NCBI RefSeq assembly: GCF_032335695.1
Contig: NZ_JACTOJ010000035.1
Coordinates: 1 to 28,183, forward strand
Source: JACTOJ01 sp032335695
GTDB lineage: Bacteria > Bacillota > Clostridia > Clostridiales > Clostridiaceae
DNA: 28,183 nucleotides
Direction of reading: 5' to 3'
The position numbers were made by a program, and so were the translations under genes. Below are positions 15,200 through 21,638 of this stretch, in pieces (within the stretch, counting starts at the first letter, position 1; each line of letters starts with the position of its first letter). The notes beneath the pieces are model-generated. The model was not told the DNA's origin. It saw only the letters and a program-made list of their open reading frames with translations, and searched no databases.

Positions 15200-15817
15200 A
15201 TGGATAAAGAACTTACAAATAAAAAGTTTTGGGAAAAGGTTGCAAAATTGTATACACCAATGCAGGAAAGAAAAAGCGCAAAACTATACCACGAATTATG
15301 TGAGATTATATCAAAATCGTTGGATAAGAATACGCAGGTGTTAGAATTGGCCTGTGGAACTGGACAACTTACATTTCCACTATGTAAAAAAGTAGCTGTT
15401 TAGGAAGCAACGGATTTTTCAGGGAATATGATTGAAGAAGCAAAAGCAAGAGCATCTAATTTGCCTGTTACTTTTACTGTACAGGATGCAACGAACCTAC
15501 CATATGAGGATGGAAGGTTTGATACGGTCGTTATTGCAAACGCACTTCATATTATGCCGAATCCTGACAAAGCACTAACAGAAATCCGGCGTGTGCTAAA
15601 AAAAGGAGGATTACTGATTGCACCGACATTTGTATATGATGAAAAAATCAATAAAATACGAATTTGGTTGATGGAAAAGATTGGATTCCATACTTTTTAC
15701 AAGTGGAAGTCTGATGAATATATAGAATTCGTCTGCAAGAAAGGATTTGATGTAATTGATAGTTCTGTAATTACAGGAGATATGTTGCCGGAATGTATAT
15801 TGATTTGTAAAGCATAA
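15200..15817 (+). pseudogene. Class I SAM-dependent methyltransferase, interrupted by an in-frame TAG
   Basis: A 205-codon frame is continuous except for a TAG at 15401-15403. The first part (MDKELTNKKFWEKVAKLY...) contains motif I, VLELACGTGQLTF, which binds SAM. After the TAG it continues EATDFSGNMIEEAKARA, then the FDTVVIANALHIMPNPDKALTEIRRVLKKGGLL core of Methyltransf_11 proteins and a normal C-terminus. Relatives as I recall them read WEATDFS here, so TGG-to-TAG (one G-to-A change) is the simplest explanation. The 3' part has its own ATG at 15428 but would lack motif I. The start ATG has GAAGG about ten bases upstream. Probably recently inactivated; a sequencing error is possible. Confidence 0.85.
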
Positions 15818-15827
15818 ATTCCAATTT
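15814..15827 (+). repeat. 14-bp direct repeat, right copy
   Basis: Exact second copy of ATAAATTCCAATTT. It includes the TAA stop of the methyltransferase and ends the plus-strand cassette. Confidence 0.7.
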
Positions 15828-15920
15828 ATAGAGTTGGGTTAACATTATTTTCTTGGGTCCTTAAAGCTAGAAAAAATGAGCCCTCTCTGGCTCGTCATCA
15901 ATATACTTTCCTATACTCCA

Positions 15921-15969
15921 AAAAAGGAGCTTTGCATCAGCAATTTTCAGCTGCTAATGCAAAGCTCCT
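15921..15969 (-). terminator. Strong intrinsic terminator of the AICAR transformylase gene
   Basis: AGGAGCTTTGCAT (15925-15937) and ATGCAAAGCTCCT (15957-15969) form a perfect 13-bp stem with a minor CAGC/GCTG inner stem. On the minus strand it is followed by a T run. It may also stop plus-strand reading from the cassette. Confidence 0.9.
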
Positions 15970-15990
15970 ACTATTAAACCTTATACAAAA

Positions 15991-17160
15991 TTAATGATGG
16001 AATAATCTTAATCCTGAAAATGCCATCACCATATCGTACTCATTGCAAGCTTCTATTACAATATTATCTCTTACTGAGCCGCCTGGCTGCACTATGTACT
16101 TAACTCCACTTTGAGCAGCCCTATCTATATTATCACGGAAAGGGAAAAACGCGTCTGACCCTAAGGAAACACCTTTTAAGGTATCAAGCCATTCTGATTT
16201 TTCTTTATTAGTTAATTGGACAGGTGTTTCTTCAAAAACATTTTTCCAATCTGCTTTTTCAATTTCTGTTACATCATCACGCAAAAACTGATCAATAGCA
16301 TTATCCCTATTAGGGCGAGATACTCCTTCTTTAAAACGCAGATTAAGTACAGCTGGATGCTGTCTCAAATACCATATATCTGCCTTAGAACCTGCAAGCC
16401 TTGTGCAATGTATACGTGACTGCTGTCCTGCTCCACAGCCGATAACCTGACCATCATAGGCATAGCATACTGAATTGGACTGAGTGTATTTAAGAGTAAT
16501 CATAGCTATAATTAAATCTCTTTTTGCTTCTTCCGAGATTTCTTTGTTATTTGTCACTATATTAGTTAACATATCATTATTAGCTAAAACAGTGTTTCTC
16601 TTTTGCTCAAATGTAATTCCATAAACCTCTCTGGTTTCAATATCTTTAGGCTCGTAGTCAAAGTCCATCTCAATTATGCAATAGCTGCCCTTCTTCTTTT
16701 TCTTCAATATTTCTAAAGCTTCCTCAGTATATCCTGGAGCAATTATGCCATCTGAAACTGATCTGCTCAAAATTTTTGCTGTAGGCAAATCCACTATATC
16801 ACTTATGGCAGCCCAATCGCCAAAGGAGGACATTCTATCAGCACCTCTTGCTCTTGCATAAGCCGCTGCCACAGGAGATAAATCAATATCATCAACAAAA
16901 TATGCTTTTTTTAAAGCATCACTCAATGGGACTCCCACCGCTGCTCCTGCTGGACTGACATGCTTGAAAGACGCAGCCGCGGGTAAGTTTAATGCCAATT
17001 TTAACTCTTTAACTAACTGCCAGGAATTAAAAGCATCCAAAAAATTGATATATCCTGGGGTTCCATTCAATAGCCTAAATGGCATTTCTCCTTGCTTTGA
17101 ATAAATTTTAGCTGGCTTTTGATGCGGATTGCATCCATACTTTAGAATAAATTCCTTCAT
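15991..17160 (-). CDS. Stand-alone AICAR formyltransferase (PurH transformylase domain)
   Basis: This 389-residue protein transfers a formyl group from 10-formyl-THF to AICAR, giving FAICAR near the end of purine synthesis. It corresponds to the C-terminal AICARFT part of bifunctional PurH; the N-terminal IMP cyclohydrolase (MGS-like) domain is absent. The start MKEFILKYGCNPHQKPA is a natural N-terminus, not a truncation. The catalytic Lys-His pair is in AASFKHVSPAGAA (about 66-78). Later family blocks are TLKYTQSNSV, GQQSRIHCTRLAG and SLGSDAFFPFRDNID. The ATG at 17160 has GGAGG eight bases upstream; 17175 overlaps it. A ZTP riboswitch precedes it, matching the logic that ZMP/ZTP accumulates when formyl-folate is short. 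Cyclohydrolase must come from another gene. Confidence 0.93.
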   Translation of the reverse strand: MKEFILKYGCNPHQKPAKIYSKQGEMPFRLLNGTPGYINFLDAFNSWQLVKELKLALNLPAAASFKHVSPAGAAVGVPLSDALKKAYFVDDIDLSPVAAAYARARGADRMSSFGDWAAISDIVDLPTAKILSRSVSDGIIAPGYTEEALEILKKKKKGSYCIIEMDFDYEPKDIETREVYGITFEQKRNTVLANNDMLTNIVTNNKEISEEAKRDLIIAMITLKYTQSNSVCYAYDGQVIGCGAGQQSRIHCTRLAGSKADIWYLRQHPAVLNLRFKEGVSRPNRDNAIDQFLRDDVTEIEKADWKNVFEETPVQLTNKEKSEWLDTLKGVSLGSDAFFPFRDNIDRAAQSGVKYIVQPGGSVRDNIVIEACNEYDMVMAFSGLRLFHH

Positions 17161-17194
17161 TAATAATACCTCCATGAATTAAATTTAAAAATAA

Positions 17195-17243
17195 GGATAT
17201 GTTTTAAAGCATTGTAAAAATTACTATTGATTCAAAACAGCGC
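17195..17243. repeat. Diverged small palindromic repeat in the leader of the transformylase gene
   Basis: GGATATGTTTTAAAGCATTGT and ACTATTGATTCAAAACAGCGC are imperfect arms around AAAAATT. It matches the small repeat family in ends and spacing. It lies between the riboswitch terminator and the start codon, hence inside the mRNA leader. Confidence 0.55.
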
Positions 17244-17283
17244 AAAAAACAAAAACGCCTGAGTAAAATATTATTTTACCCAG
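17243..17283 (-). terminator. Terminator of the ZTP riboswitch
   Basis: On the minus strand CTGGGTAAAAT pairs with ATTTTACTCAG around AAT, followed by GCGTTTTTGTTTTTT. Its 5' arm overlaps the aptamer's 3' pseudoknot segment CCGTCTGGGTA, so ligand binding and terminator formation are mutually exclusive. Confidence 0.85.
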
Positions 17284-17350
17284 ACGGTCGATACTTTAAC
17301 TAAATTATGCTCCCTATGGTTAATTCCATTTCCGCCAGTTGCATAATTCC
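17278..17350 (-). ncRNA. ZTP/ZMP riboswitch (pfl motif)
   Basis: The minus-strand RNA reads TTATGC, AACTGGCGGAAATGG, ACCATAGGGA, GCATAA and then GACCGTCTGGGTA. TTATGC/GCATAA close the first domain. GGCGGAAATGG and the GGGA, with the downstream CCGTCTGGG pseudoknot strand, match the pfl consensus. The gene it controls, AICAR transformylase, consumes ZMP. It should switch the gene on when ZTP/ZMP builds up. Confidence 0.93.
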
Positions 17351-17371
17351 TATTGTTCTTTTGTTGAATAT

Positions 17372-17380
17372 ATTATATCA
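17372..17380 (-). promoter_or_regulatory. Extended -10 promoter of the ZTP riboswitch unit
   Basis: The minus strand reads TGATATAAT, an extended -10 box about 20 bp before the aptamer and just after the end of the hydroxylase gene. An alternative pairing TTGTGG, 17 bp, TATATT is also possible. Confidence 0.5.
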
Positions 17381-17401
17381 TATTTCATCCCACAATGCAT
17401 C

Positions 17402-17902
17402 CTATACTCTCTTTTTAGTTCTAAATATGAAATCCCAAAAATCGCTGCCAATTCCAAAATTGTATTGATACATGTAATGATGCACTCTATGATGCTCTTT
17501 TAACGCCTGAAATATTTTTAATTTTTCTAAAAACATATCACTCTTTTTATGAAAATAAAAATGCAGCAGTTCCTCCCAAGCATTGTAAAGCATACATACT
17601 GCAAGAAACAAAATTCCAAGAGCCTTATTATTTATAAAAACTGCAGCAGCTGCAGGACTATATAAAACTACATTTCTTAAAATTTCCCCTGCACTTGATA
17701 AAACTGTAGTCTTGTCTATTTCTTCAAGTTCATAAGAGCTTATACCATGAAATATCTTATGATGAATTTTTATATGTTCTTGCTCATAGGAATGGTGAAG
17801 CAAGAATCTATGGAGGCAGTATTCAACTAAAGAAGAATATAATAAAGCTACTATTATAATCACTAAAACCATTAAAGTATATAATTCTTTTGTTACATAC
17901 AA
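17402..17902 (-). CDS. Fatty acid hydroxylase/sterol desaturase-family di-iron membrane enzyme
   Basis: This 166-residue protein has the His boxes of the FA_hydroxylase superfamily: HRFLLH (about 31-36), HIKIHH (about 43-48), a His in EELLHFYFH (about 110-118) and HHRVHH (about 136-141). These bind a non-haem di-iron centre at the membrane face. Two hydrophobic stretches (about 8-27 and 80-105) hold it in the membrane. The family hydroxylates or desaturates lipids with O2, which is notable for a presumed anaerobe; the product is unknown. The start is ATG with a rather distant AAGGAAG. The stop is TAG. It has a strong promoter overlapped by a Fur-like box. Confidence 0.85.
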   Translation of the reverse strand: MYVTKELYTLMVLVIIIVALLYSSLVEYCLHRFLLHHSYEQEHIKIHHKIFHGISSYELEEIDKTTVLSSAGEILRNVVLYSPAAAAVFINNKALGILFLAVCMLYNAWEELLHFYFHKKSDMFLEKLKIFQALKEHHRVHHYMYQYNFGIGSDFWDFIFRTKKRV

Positions 17903-17950
17903 AAGCTAGCACTTCCTTCTAATAAATTTTAATTGCTAAAAGTTACTATA

Positions 17951-17965
17951 TGATAATTATTATCG
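17951..17965 (-). promoter_or_regulatory. Fur-like box at the hydroxylase promoter
   Basis: TGATAATTATTATCG matches the 7-1-7 Fur box TGATAATNATTATCA at 14 positions, counting the free centre. It lies a few bases downstream of the -10 box, over the expected transcription start. PerR or Zur sites are less similar. Iron-dependent repression of an iron-requiring enzyme is the inference. Confidence 0.6.
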
Positions 17966-17973
17966 TAAGGCTT

Positions 17974-18002
17974 ATTATATACTAATTTTATACGTTTGTG
18001 AA
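17974..18002 (-). promoter_or_regulatory. Promoter of the hydroxylase gene
   Basis: On the minus strand, TTCACA (17997-18002), 17 bp, TATAAT (17974-17979). Confidence 0.65.
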
Positions 18003-18052
18003 TCTTAACTTAATAAAAAACAAGGATTAATCTAAAATACTGTACAAATAGC

Positions 18053-18089
18053 AAAAATTGTACACCCTTCAAATCCAGATGTACAATTT
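18053..18089 (-). terminator. Intrinsic terminator after the flavodoxin-family remnant
   Basis: On the minus strand AAATTGTACA and TGTACAATTT form a perfect 10-bp stem followed by T-rich sequence. It is the surviving end of the broken gene's transcription unit. Confidence 0.75.
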
Positions 18090-18124
18090 CTAAAATTCAT
18101 ATATTTATTATACACAATAATCCT

Positions 18125-18310
18125 TTAATTGATATTAATTTTCTTTAAAATCCAAGCTATATTTTGTCCTATGGATTCCATATTTTTTATGCCTTCACCA
18201 TCATTAAGCACTTCACCAGCTTCTTTTCCATATACCATATTCCAATAGGTACCGCCAACTAAGTACATCTGGTTATAGTGTAGAAAATAATTCATATATC
18301 CTTGCCCATG
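18125..18310 (-). pseudogene. C-terminal remnant of a flavodoxin-family NAD(P)H/FMN reductase
   Basis: On the minus strand the frame ending at TAA 18125-18127 reads MNYFLHYNQMYLVGG, TYWNMVYGKEAGEVL, NDGEGIKNMESIGQ and NIAWILKKININ. This matches, as I know the family, the C-terminal third of NADPH-dependent FMN reductase/iron-sulfur flavoproteins, where YWNMVYG contacts the flavin region and a late helix carries the AWxLK end. An ATG exists at 18293-18295, but the FMN-binding N-terminus is absent and an in-frame TAG lies at 18311-18313. The break coincides with a 7-bp hairpin (GCTATTG 18310-18316, CAATAGC 18327-18333). It is probably a deletion relic rather than a 56-residue functional protein. 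Confidence 0.7.
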
Positions 18311-18356
18311 CTATTGTGATAACTCGCAATAGCATTTAATACTTCAAAAATAAAAA

Positions 18357-18935
18357 TTATGCAATGCTTACTTCAACCTGCTTAGAAAGTGATTGAAGCT
18401 GCTCATTGCTAATACTGGAATCAGTTATTAAATGATTAATTTGGTTAAAGGTTGCAAATCTGTACAGTCCCTCTATGTTGAATTTTGATGCATCAGCTGC
18501 TAAAACAACTTTTTTTGAATTTTCAATAATTCTCTGCTTAACTTCCAGTTCTCTATAGGATCTAACGCAAGGGCCGTCTTTATGGAAACCATCGCAACCT
18601 ATAAAGGCTATATCGGCTTGTATGCTTTCAATAGCTTTTGTGGCCCAATTTCCCACAAAGCACATGCTATTCTTCCGTAATTCTCCGCCAGTGACAAGAA
18701 GGCGATTTCGAGTATTTTCCAAAGCTTGCGCTACAATTAATGAATTTGTGATTATAACCAAATCGTTTTTAAGATTCAATAACTTAGCAATTTGCAGAAC
18801 CGTAGTTCCAGAATCCAGAATAACAACAGCTCTTTCGGGCACCATTTTAACCGCCTTTTGTGATATTTTAAATTTTTTATCCGATTCTTTTAGCAATTTA
18901 TCATCAAAGTGACTCTCTAGGCAATTAGAATACAT
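18357..18935 (-). CDS. DeoR-type sensor domain protein without HTH
   Basis: This 192-residue protein aligns with the DeoRC sugar-phosphate-sensing domain: VVILDSGTTVLQIAKLL, ITNSLIVAQAL, VTGGELRKNSMCFVG, ADIAFIGCDGFHKDG and VVLAADASKFN. DeoR regulators normally have a 55-60-residue N-terminal HTH, and here the protein begins just where the linker would start. No HTH-coding sequence lies upstream, because the preceding gene ends 2 bp before the in-frame ATG at 18953. The ATG at 18935 has a GTGGTGAT site and is preferred weakly. It may act as a dominant-negative partner or a sensor for the divergent full-length DeoR, or be a relic. Confidence 0.82.
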   Translation of the reverse strand: MYSNCLESHFDDKLLKESDKKFKISQKAVKMVPERAVVILDSGTTVLQIAKLLNLKNDLVIITNSLIVAQALENTRNRLLVTGGELRKNSMCFVGNWATKAIESIQADIAFIGCDGFHKDGPCVRSYRELEVKQRIIENSKKVVLAADASKFNIEGLYRFATFNQINHLITDSSISNEQLQSLSKQVEVSIA

Positions 18936-18955
18936 TTTATCACCACATTCCATAA

Positions 18956-19741
18956 TTATAAGATAAAGCTTTCTATTTCCAGGGCCACTCCATCATTTTG
19001 CACTGTATCCGTTACTTTTTTAGCATATCTTTTTACAGAATCCTTGGCATTTCCCATGGCTATACCGCAGCCTACTGTGGATAACATTTCTATATCATTC
19101 TCACCATCCCCAAAGGCATAACTATTTTCTAAAGGAATATTTAAAGAATCCAATACCTTTTGTATTCCTGAAGCTTTAGTATTTGCTCTTGAATAAAATT
19201 CAAAATAATTCATCTTCTCATCATAAATGCAGTCATAATCACTATTTTTTAATGATAGACAATACTCTATTCCTTTTTTATCCTTACAGAACATTTCCAG
19301 TTTATATACATCTATATCTTCTAAATTATAATCACTTCTCAAATAATCTTTAGGTATATTATAGCAATCATAGACATAATGCAATTCCTTATACTCATCT
19401 TTGATATAGGAATATTTTTCACCTTGCAATATATATTGAACATTAAGCTTTTCGAAATTATATATGAGTTCTTTTATATAATCCTTATTGATAGGCTCTT
19501 TATATATACAGCTTTCATTAACTCGCACACATGCACCATTAGTAAGCACAAAGCCATTAAATCCAAAATTGCGAAGGGCATCATTCAAAAAGGCATAGGG
19601 TCTGCCGGTGGCTATAAAAACATAATTTCCTTCAGCCTGCAATGAATATATCGCCTTTTTTACCCTGGGTGTAATATCCGTTATTCCATTTATACAATCT
19701 AGCAAAGTTCCATCAACATCAAAAAATATTGCCTTTTTCAT
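18956..19741 (-). CDS. Cof-type HAD-IIB sugar-phosphate phosphatase
   Basis: This 261-residue protein has all HAD motifs: FFDVDGTLLD at the N-terminus, IATGRPY, the Lys in NTKASGIQKVLD, and AFGDGENDIEMLSTVGCGIAMGNA. The cap of about 90 residues in the middle is of C2B type. Such enzymes dephosphorylate sugar phosphates and related metabolites. AAGGAGTG precedes the ATG. The gene leads the operon with the headless DeoR protein and is transcribed from a consensus promoter whose start region carries 10-bp-phased repeats. Control by the divergent DeoR regulator in response to a sugar phosphate is likely. Confidence 0.92.
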   Translation of the reverse strand: MKKAIFFDVDGTLLDCINGITDITPRVKKAIYSLQAEGNYVFIATGRPYAFLNDALRNFGFNGFVLTNGACVRVNESCIYKEPINKDYIKELIYNFEKLNVQYILQGEKYSYIKDEYKELHYVYDCYNIPKDYLRSDYNLEDIDVYKLEMFCKDKKGIEYCLSLKNSDYDCIYDEKMNYFEFYSRANTKASGIQKVLDSLNIPLENSYAFGDGENDIEMLSTVGCGIAMGNAKDSVKRYAKKVTDTVQNDGVALEIESFIL

Positions 19742-19768
19742 AATTCCCCACTCCTTTTTTGCTTTTCA

Positions 19769-19808
19769 TTATCATTCATTACAATTCGTTATCGTTCACT
19801 ATCATTTT
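19769..19808. repeat. Four 10-bp tandem repeats, probable DeoR operator
   Basis: Four decamers in register, TTATCATTCA, TTACAATTCG, TTATCGTTCA and CTATCATTTT, run from 19769 to 19808, with a related TTATCATTTG at 19819. The period equals one helical turn. They overlap the -10 and the initial transcribed region of the phosphatase operon. Confidence 0.65.
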
Positions 19809-19832
19809 ATTTTATTTATTATCATTTGTCAA
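19804..19832 (-). promoter_or_regulatory. Promoter of the HAD-headless DeoR operon
   Basis: On the minus strand, perfect TTGACA (19827-19832), 17 bp, TAAAAT (19804-19809). Confidence 0.8.
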
Positions 19833-19841
19833 TAAATTTAA

Positions 19842-19870
19842 TTGCATTTTAACATTTCAATTGTTAAAAT
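19842..19870 (+). promoter_or_regulatory. Promoter and dyad of the deoR-type gene
   Basis: TTGCAT (19842-19847), 17 bp, TAAAAT (19865-19870). A perfect inverted repeat, TTTTAACA (19847-19854) and TGTTAAAA (19862-19869), fills the spacer and touches both hexamers. It is a likely operator, distinct in type from the decamer array. Confidence 0.65.
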
Positions 19871-19901
19871 ATAAGTAAATGAGAACAAATCGGAGGAAAC
19901 T

Positions 19902-20666
19902 ATGTTTATTGAAGAAAGACACAAGCATATATTAGATCTTTTAGAAAAGGACGGAAAGGTGCTGGTAAAAGATCTAAGCGCTCAATTCGAAGTAAGTGAA
20001 AGCATGATCAGGAAAGATCTTCAAGTATTAGAAAAAAACAATCTATTGCAGCGTACTTATGGCGGGGCTATTAACATAAAGCGTACCATGGTAAATGCCG
20101 AAACCTTATTTAGACGTGTGGAAAAAGATACAGACTTAAAAAAAATGGTTGCTGAAAAAGCTAATGAATTAATTAAAGATAACGATATTATATTTTTGGA
20201 TGCATCAAGCATATCCTATATGCTTACAAAGCTACTTATACAAGATAACAAAAACATTACTTTAATAACTAACATGGTTGAAATATCATCCCTGCTTCAT
20301 GTAGATTTAAAAATGAATGTTATTTTTATAGGCGGAGACTATAATAACTTTGTAGGCGGGAATATAGGTTTTCATTCCACTGAACAGATCAAACTATATA
20401 GCTGCAACAAAGCTTTTATAGGCTGTATTGGAATAGACCTTACAAACGGTATTATCAGCACTGGAATATCTGAGGATGCAGGTACTAAAAAGGCTATTAT
20501 GAGTGTATCTAAAGAATCCTATCTATTAGCATCAAATGAAAGATTCAACCAGGATGGAATTTATAATTTTTCAAACATATCAGATTTTCGTGGCATCATT
20601 ACAGAAAACGAACCTAATGAGACCATAATGGATTTACTTAAACAGTATGATGTGAGATTAATTTAA
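19902..20666 (+). CDS. DeoR/GlpR-family transcriptional regulator
   Basis: This 254-residue protein has the full family architecture. The N-terminal HTH is residues 1-57 (MFIEERHKHILDLLEKDG, VKDLSAQFEVSESMIRKDLQVLE, LLQRTYGGA). The DeoRC sensor (about 75-235) has IIFLDASSISYML, LITNMVEISSLL, FIGGDYNNFVGGNIG and KAFIGCIGIDLTNG. The usual D-[SA]-G-[ST]-T phosphate loop reads DASSIS, a variant lacking the Gly-Thr-Thr, so ligand binding may differ. GGAGGAAAC precedes the ATG. It is divergent from the phosphatase operon, which it probably controls together with itself. Confidence 0.92.
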   Translation: MFIEERHKHILDLLEKDGKVLVKDLSAQFEVSESMIRKDLQVLEKNNLLQRTYGGAINIKRTMVNAETLFRRVEKDTDLKKMVAEKANELIKDNDIIFLDASSISYMLTKLLIQDNKNITLITNMVEISSLLHVDLKMNVIFIGGDYNNFVGGNIGFHSTEQIKLYSCNKAFIGCIGIDLTNGIISTGISEDAGTKKAIMSVSKESYLLASNERFNQDGIYNFSNISDFRGIITENEPNETIMDLLKQYDVRLI

Positions 20667-20671
20667 AATCA

Positions 20672-20753
20672 GGCTATGTTTTAAAAGAATGCTTCTAAAG
20701 GCTTTGACCGATCTGAAACTCCAAAGATAATATCAACTTTTTAAAACATAGCC
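20672..20753. repeat. Mid-size palindromic repeat, copy C
   Basis: This 82-bp member has perfect family ends, GGCTATGTTTTAAAAG and TTTTAAAACATAGCC, and keeps the right-arm GATAATATCAAC block of copies A and B. The middle is reduced to a short AAAGGCTTTG...CCAAAG region. It looks like an internally deleted form. It lies between convergent genes and may also serve as a terminator. Confidence 0.8.
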
Positions 20754-20772
20754 TCTCAAACTAAGGATAGTT

Positions 20773-21636
20773 CTAAAGCACCAATAACATTGTCCCTGCT
20801 ATAACCAGCATCAGCCCGATAAATGATTTACTTGAAAGTCTCTCTCCAATAAAAATTCGAGAAAATGCTATGGAAACAACAATGCTTAATTGGTCAATAG
20901 GTACTACCATACTAGCTCTACCAGTTTGTAATGCATGATAATAGCATAGCCACGATAAGCCAGTTGCAATACCTGACAATATTATAAAAATCCAACTTTT
21001 TCTATCAATATTTTTTATCATAACCTGCTTTTTCTGTATAAATACGATCATCCACGCCATAATCAACACCACAATAGTACGAATGGCCGTTCCTAGATTT
21101 GATTCTACTCCTTGTATTCCTATTTTGCCGAGTATAGAAGTTAAAGAGGCAAATACAGCGGCAAGGACTGCGTAAAAAAGCCACAATTTACCGTCCTTGC
21201 TGCCATGTAGCTCTGTGTCCTTCCTTTGTATCATAAAATATGTTCCGCAGGCAAATACAACAACACCAAAGCACATTATTGGAGTAGGGATTTCTCCCAA
21301 GAACAAAAAAGCCAAAATAATAGTTAAAATTGCGCTGCTTTTATCAATGGGAGTAACTTTATTTACATCACCAAGCTGCAAGGCTTTAAAATAGCATAAC
21401 CAAGACGCACCAGTAGCACATCCTGATAGAATTAGGAATACAATGGTGTAAGCGGATATATTACTGATTGTGTGCTGTGATCCTACAACAAAAACTATTA
21501 ACCAGGAAAATACAAGAACAACAACTGTACGTATTGCTGTAGACAGATTAGAGTCCGTATTCTTTATTCCAATTTTTGCTAAAACAGCTGTCATACCTGC
21601 AAACAACGCTGAACCAAAGGCATATAAAATCCACAT
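20773..21636 (-). CDS. EamA-family (DMT) transporter
   Basis: This 287-residue protein has ten predicted membrane segments in two EamA halves. The internal duplication is plain: first half FAGMTAVLAKIGIKN, NLSTAIRTVVVLVFSWLIVF; second half FASLTSILGKIGIQG, NLGTAIRTIVVLIMAWMIVF. Both halves later repeat GxSWLCYxxAL and VxPIDxxS. Such proteins export or import small metabolites; the substrate is not readable. The ATG at 21636 has GGGAGG seven bases upstream. The in-frame start at 21660 would overlap the upstream gene. It is 2 bp downstream of the HTH protein, in one operon. The stop is TAG. Confidence 0.9.
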   Translation of the reverse strand: MWILYAFGSALFAGMTAVLAKIGIKNTDSNLSTAIRTVVVLVFSWLIVFVVGSQHTISNISAYTIVFLILSGCATGASWLCYFKALQLGDVNKVTPIDKSSAILTIILAFLFLGEIPTPIMCFGVVVFACGTYFMIQRKDTELHGSKDGKLWLFYAVLAAVFASLTSILGKIGIQGVESNLGTAIRTIVVLIMAWMIVFIQKKQVMIKNIDRKSWIFIILSGIATGLSWLCYYHALQTGRASMVVPIDQLSIVVSIAFSRIFIGERLSSKSFIGLMLVIAGTMLLVL

Positions 21637-21638
21637 TT

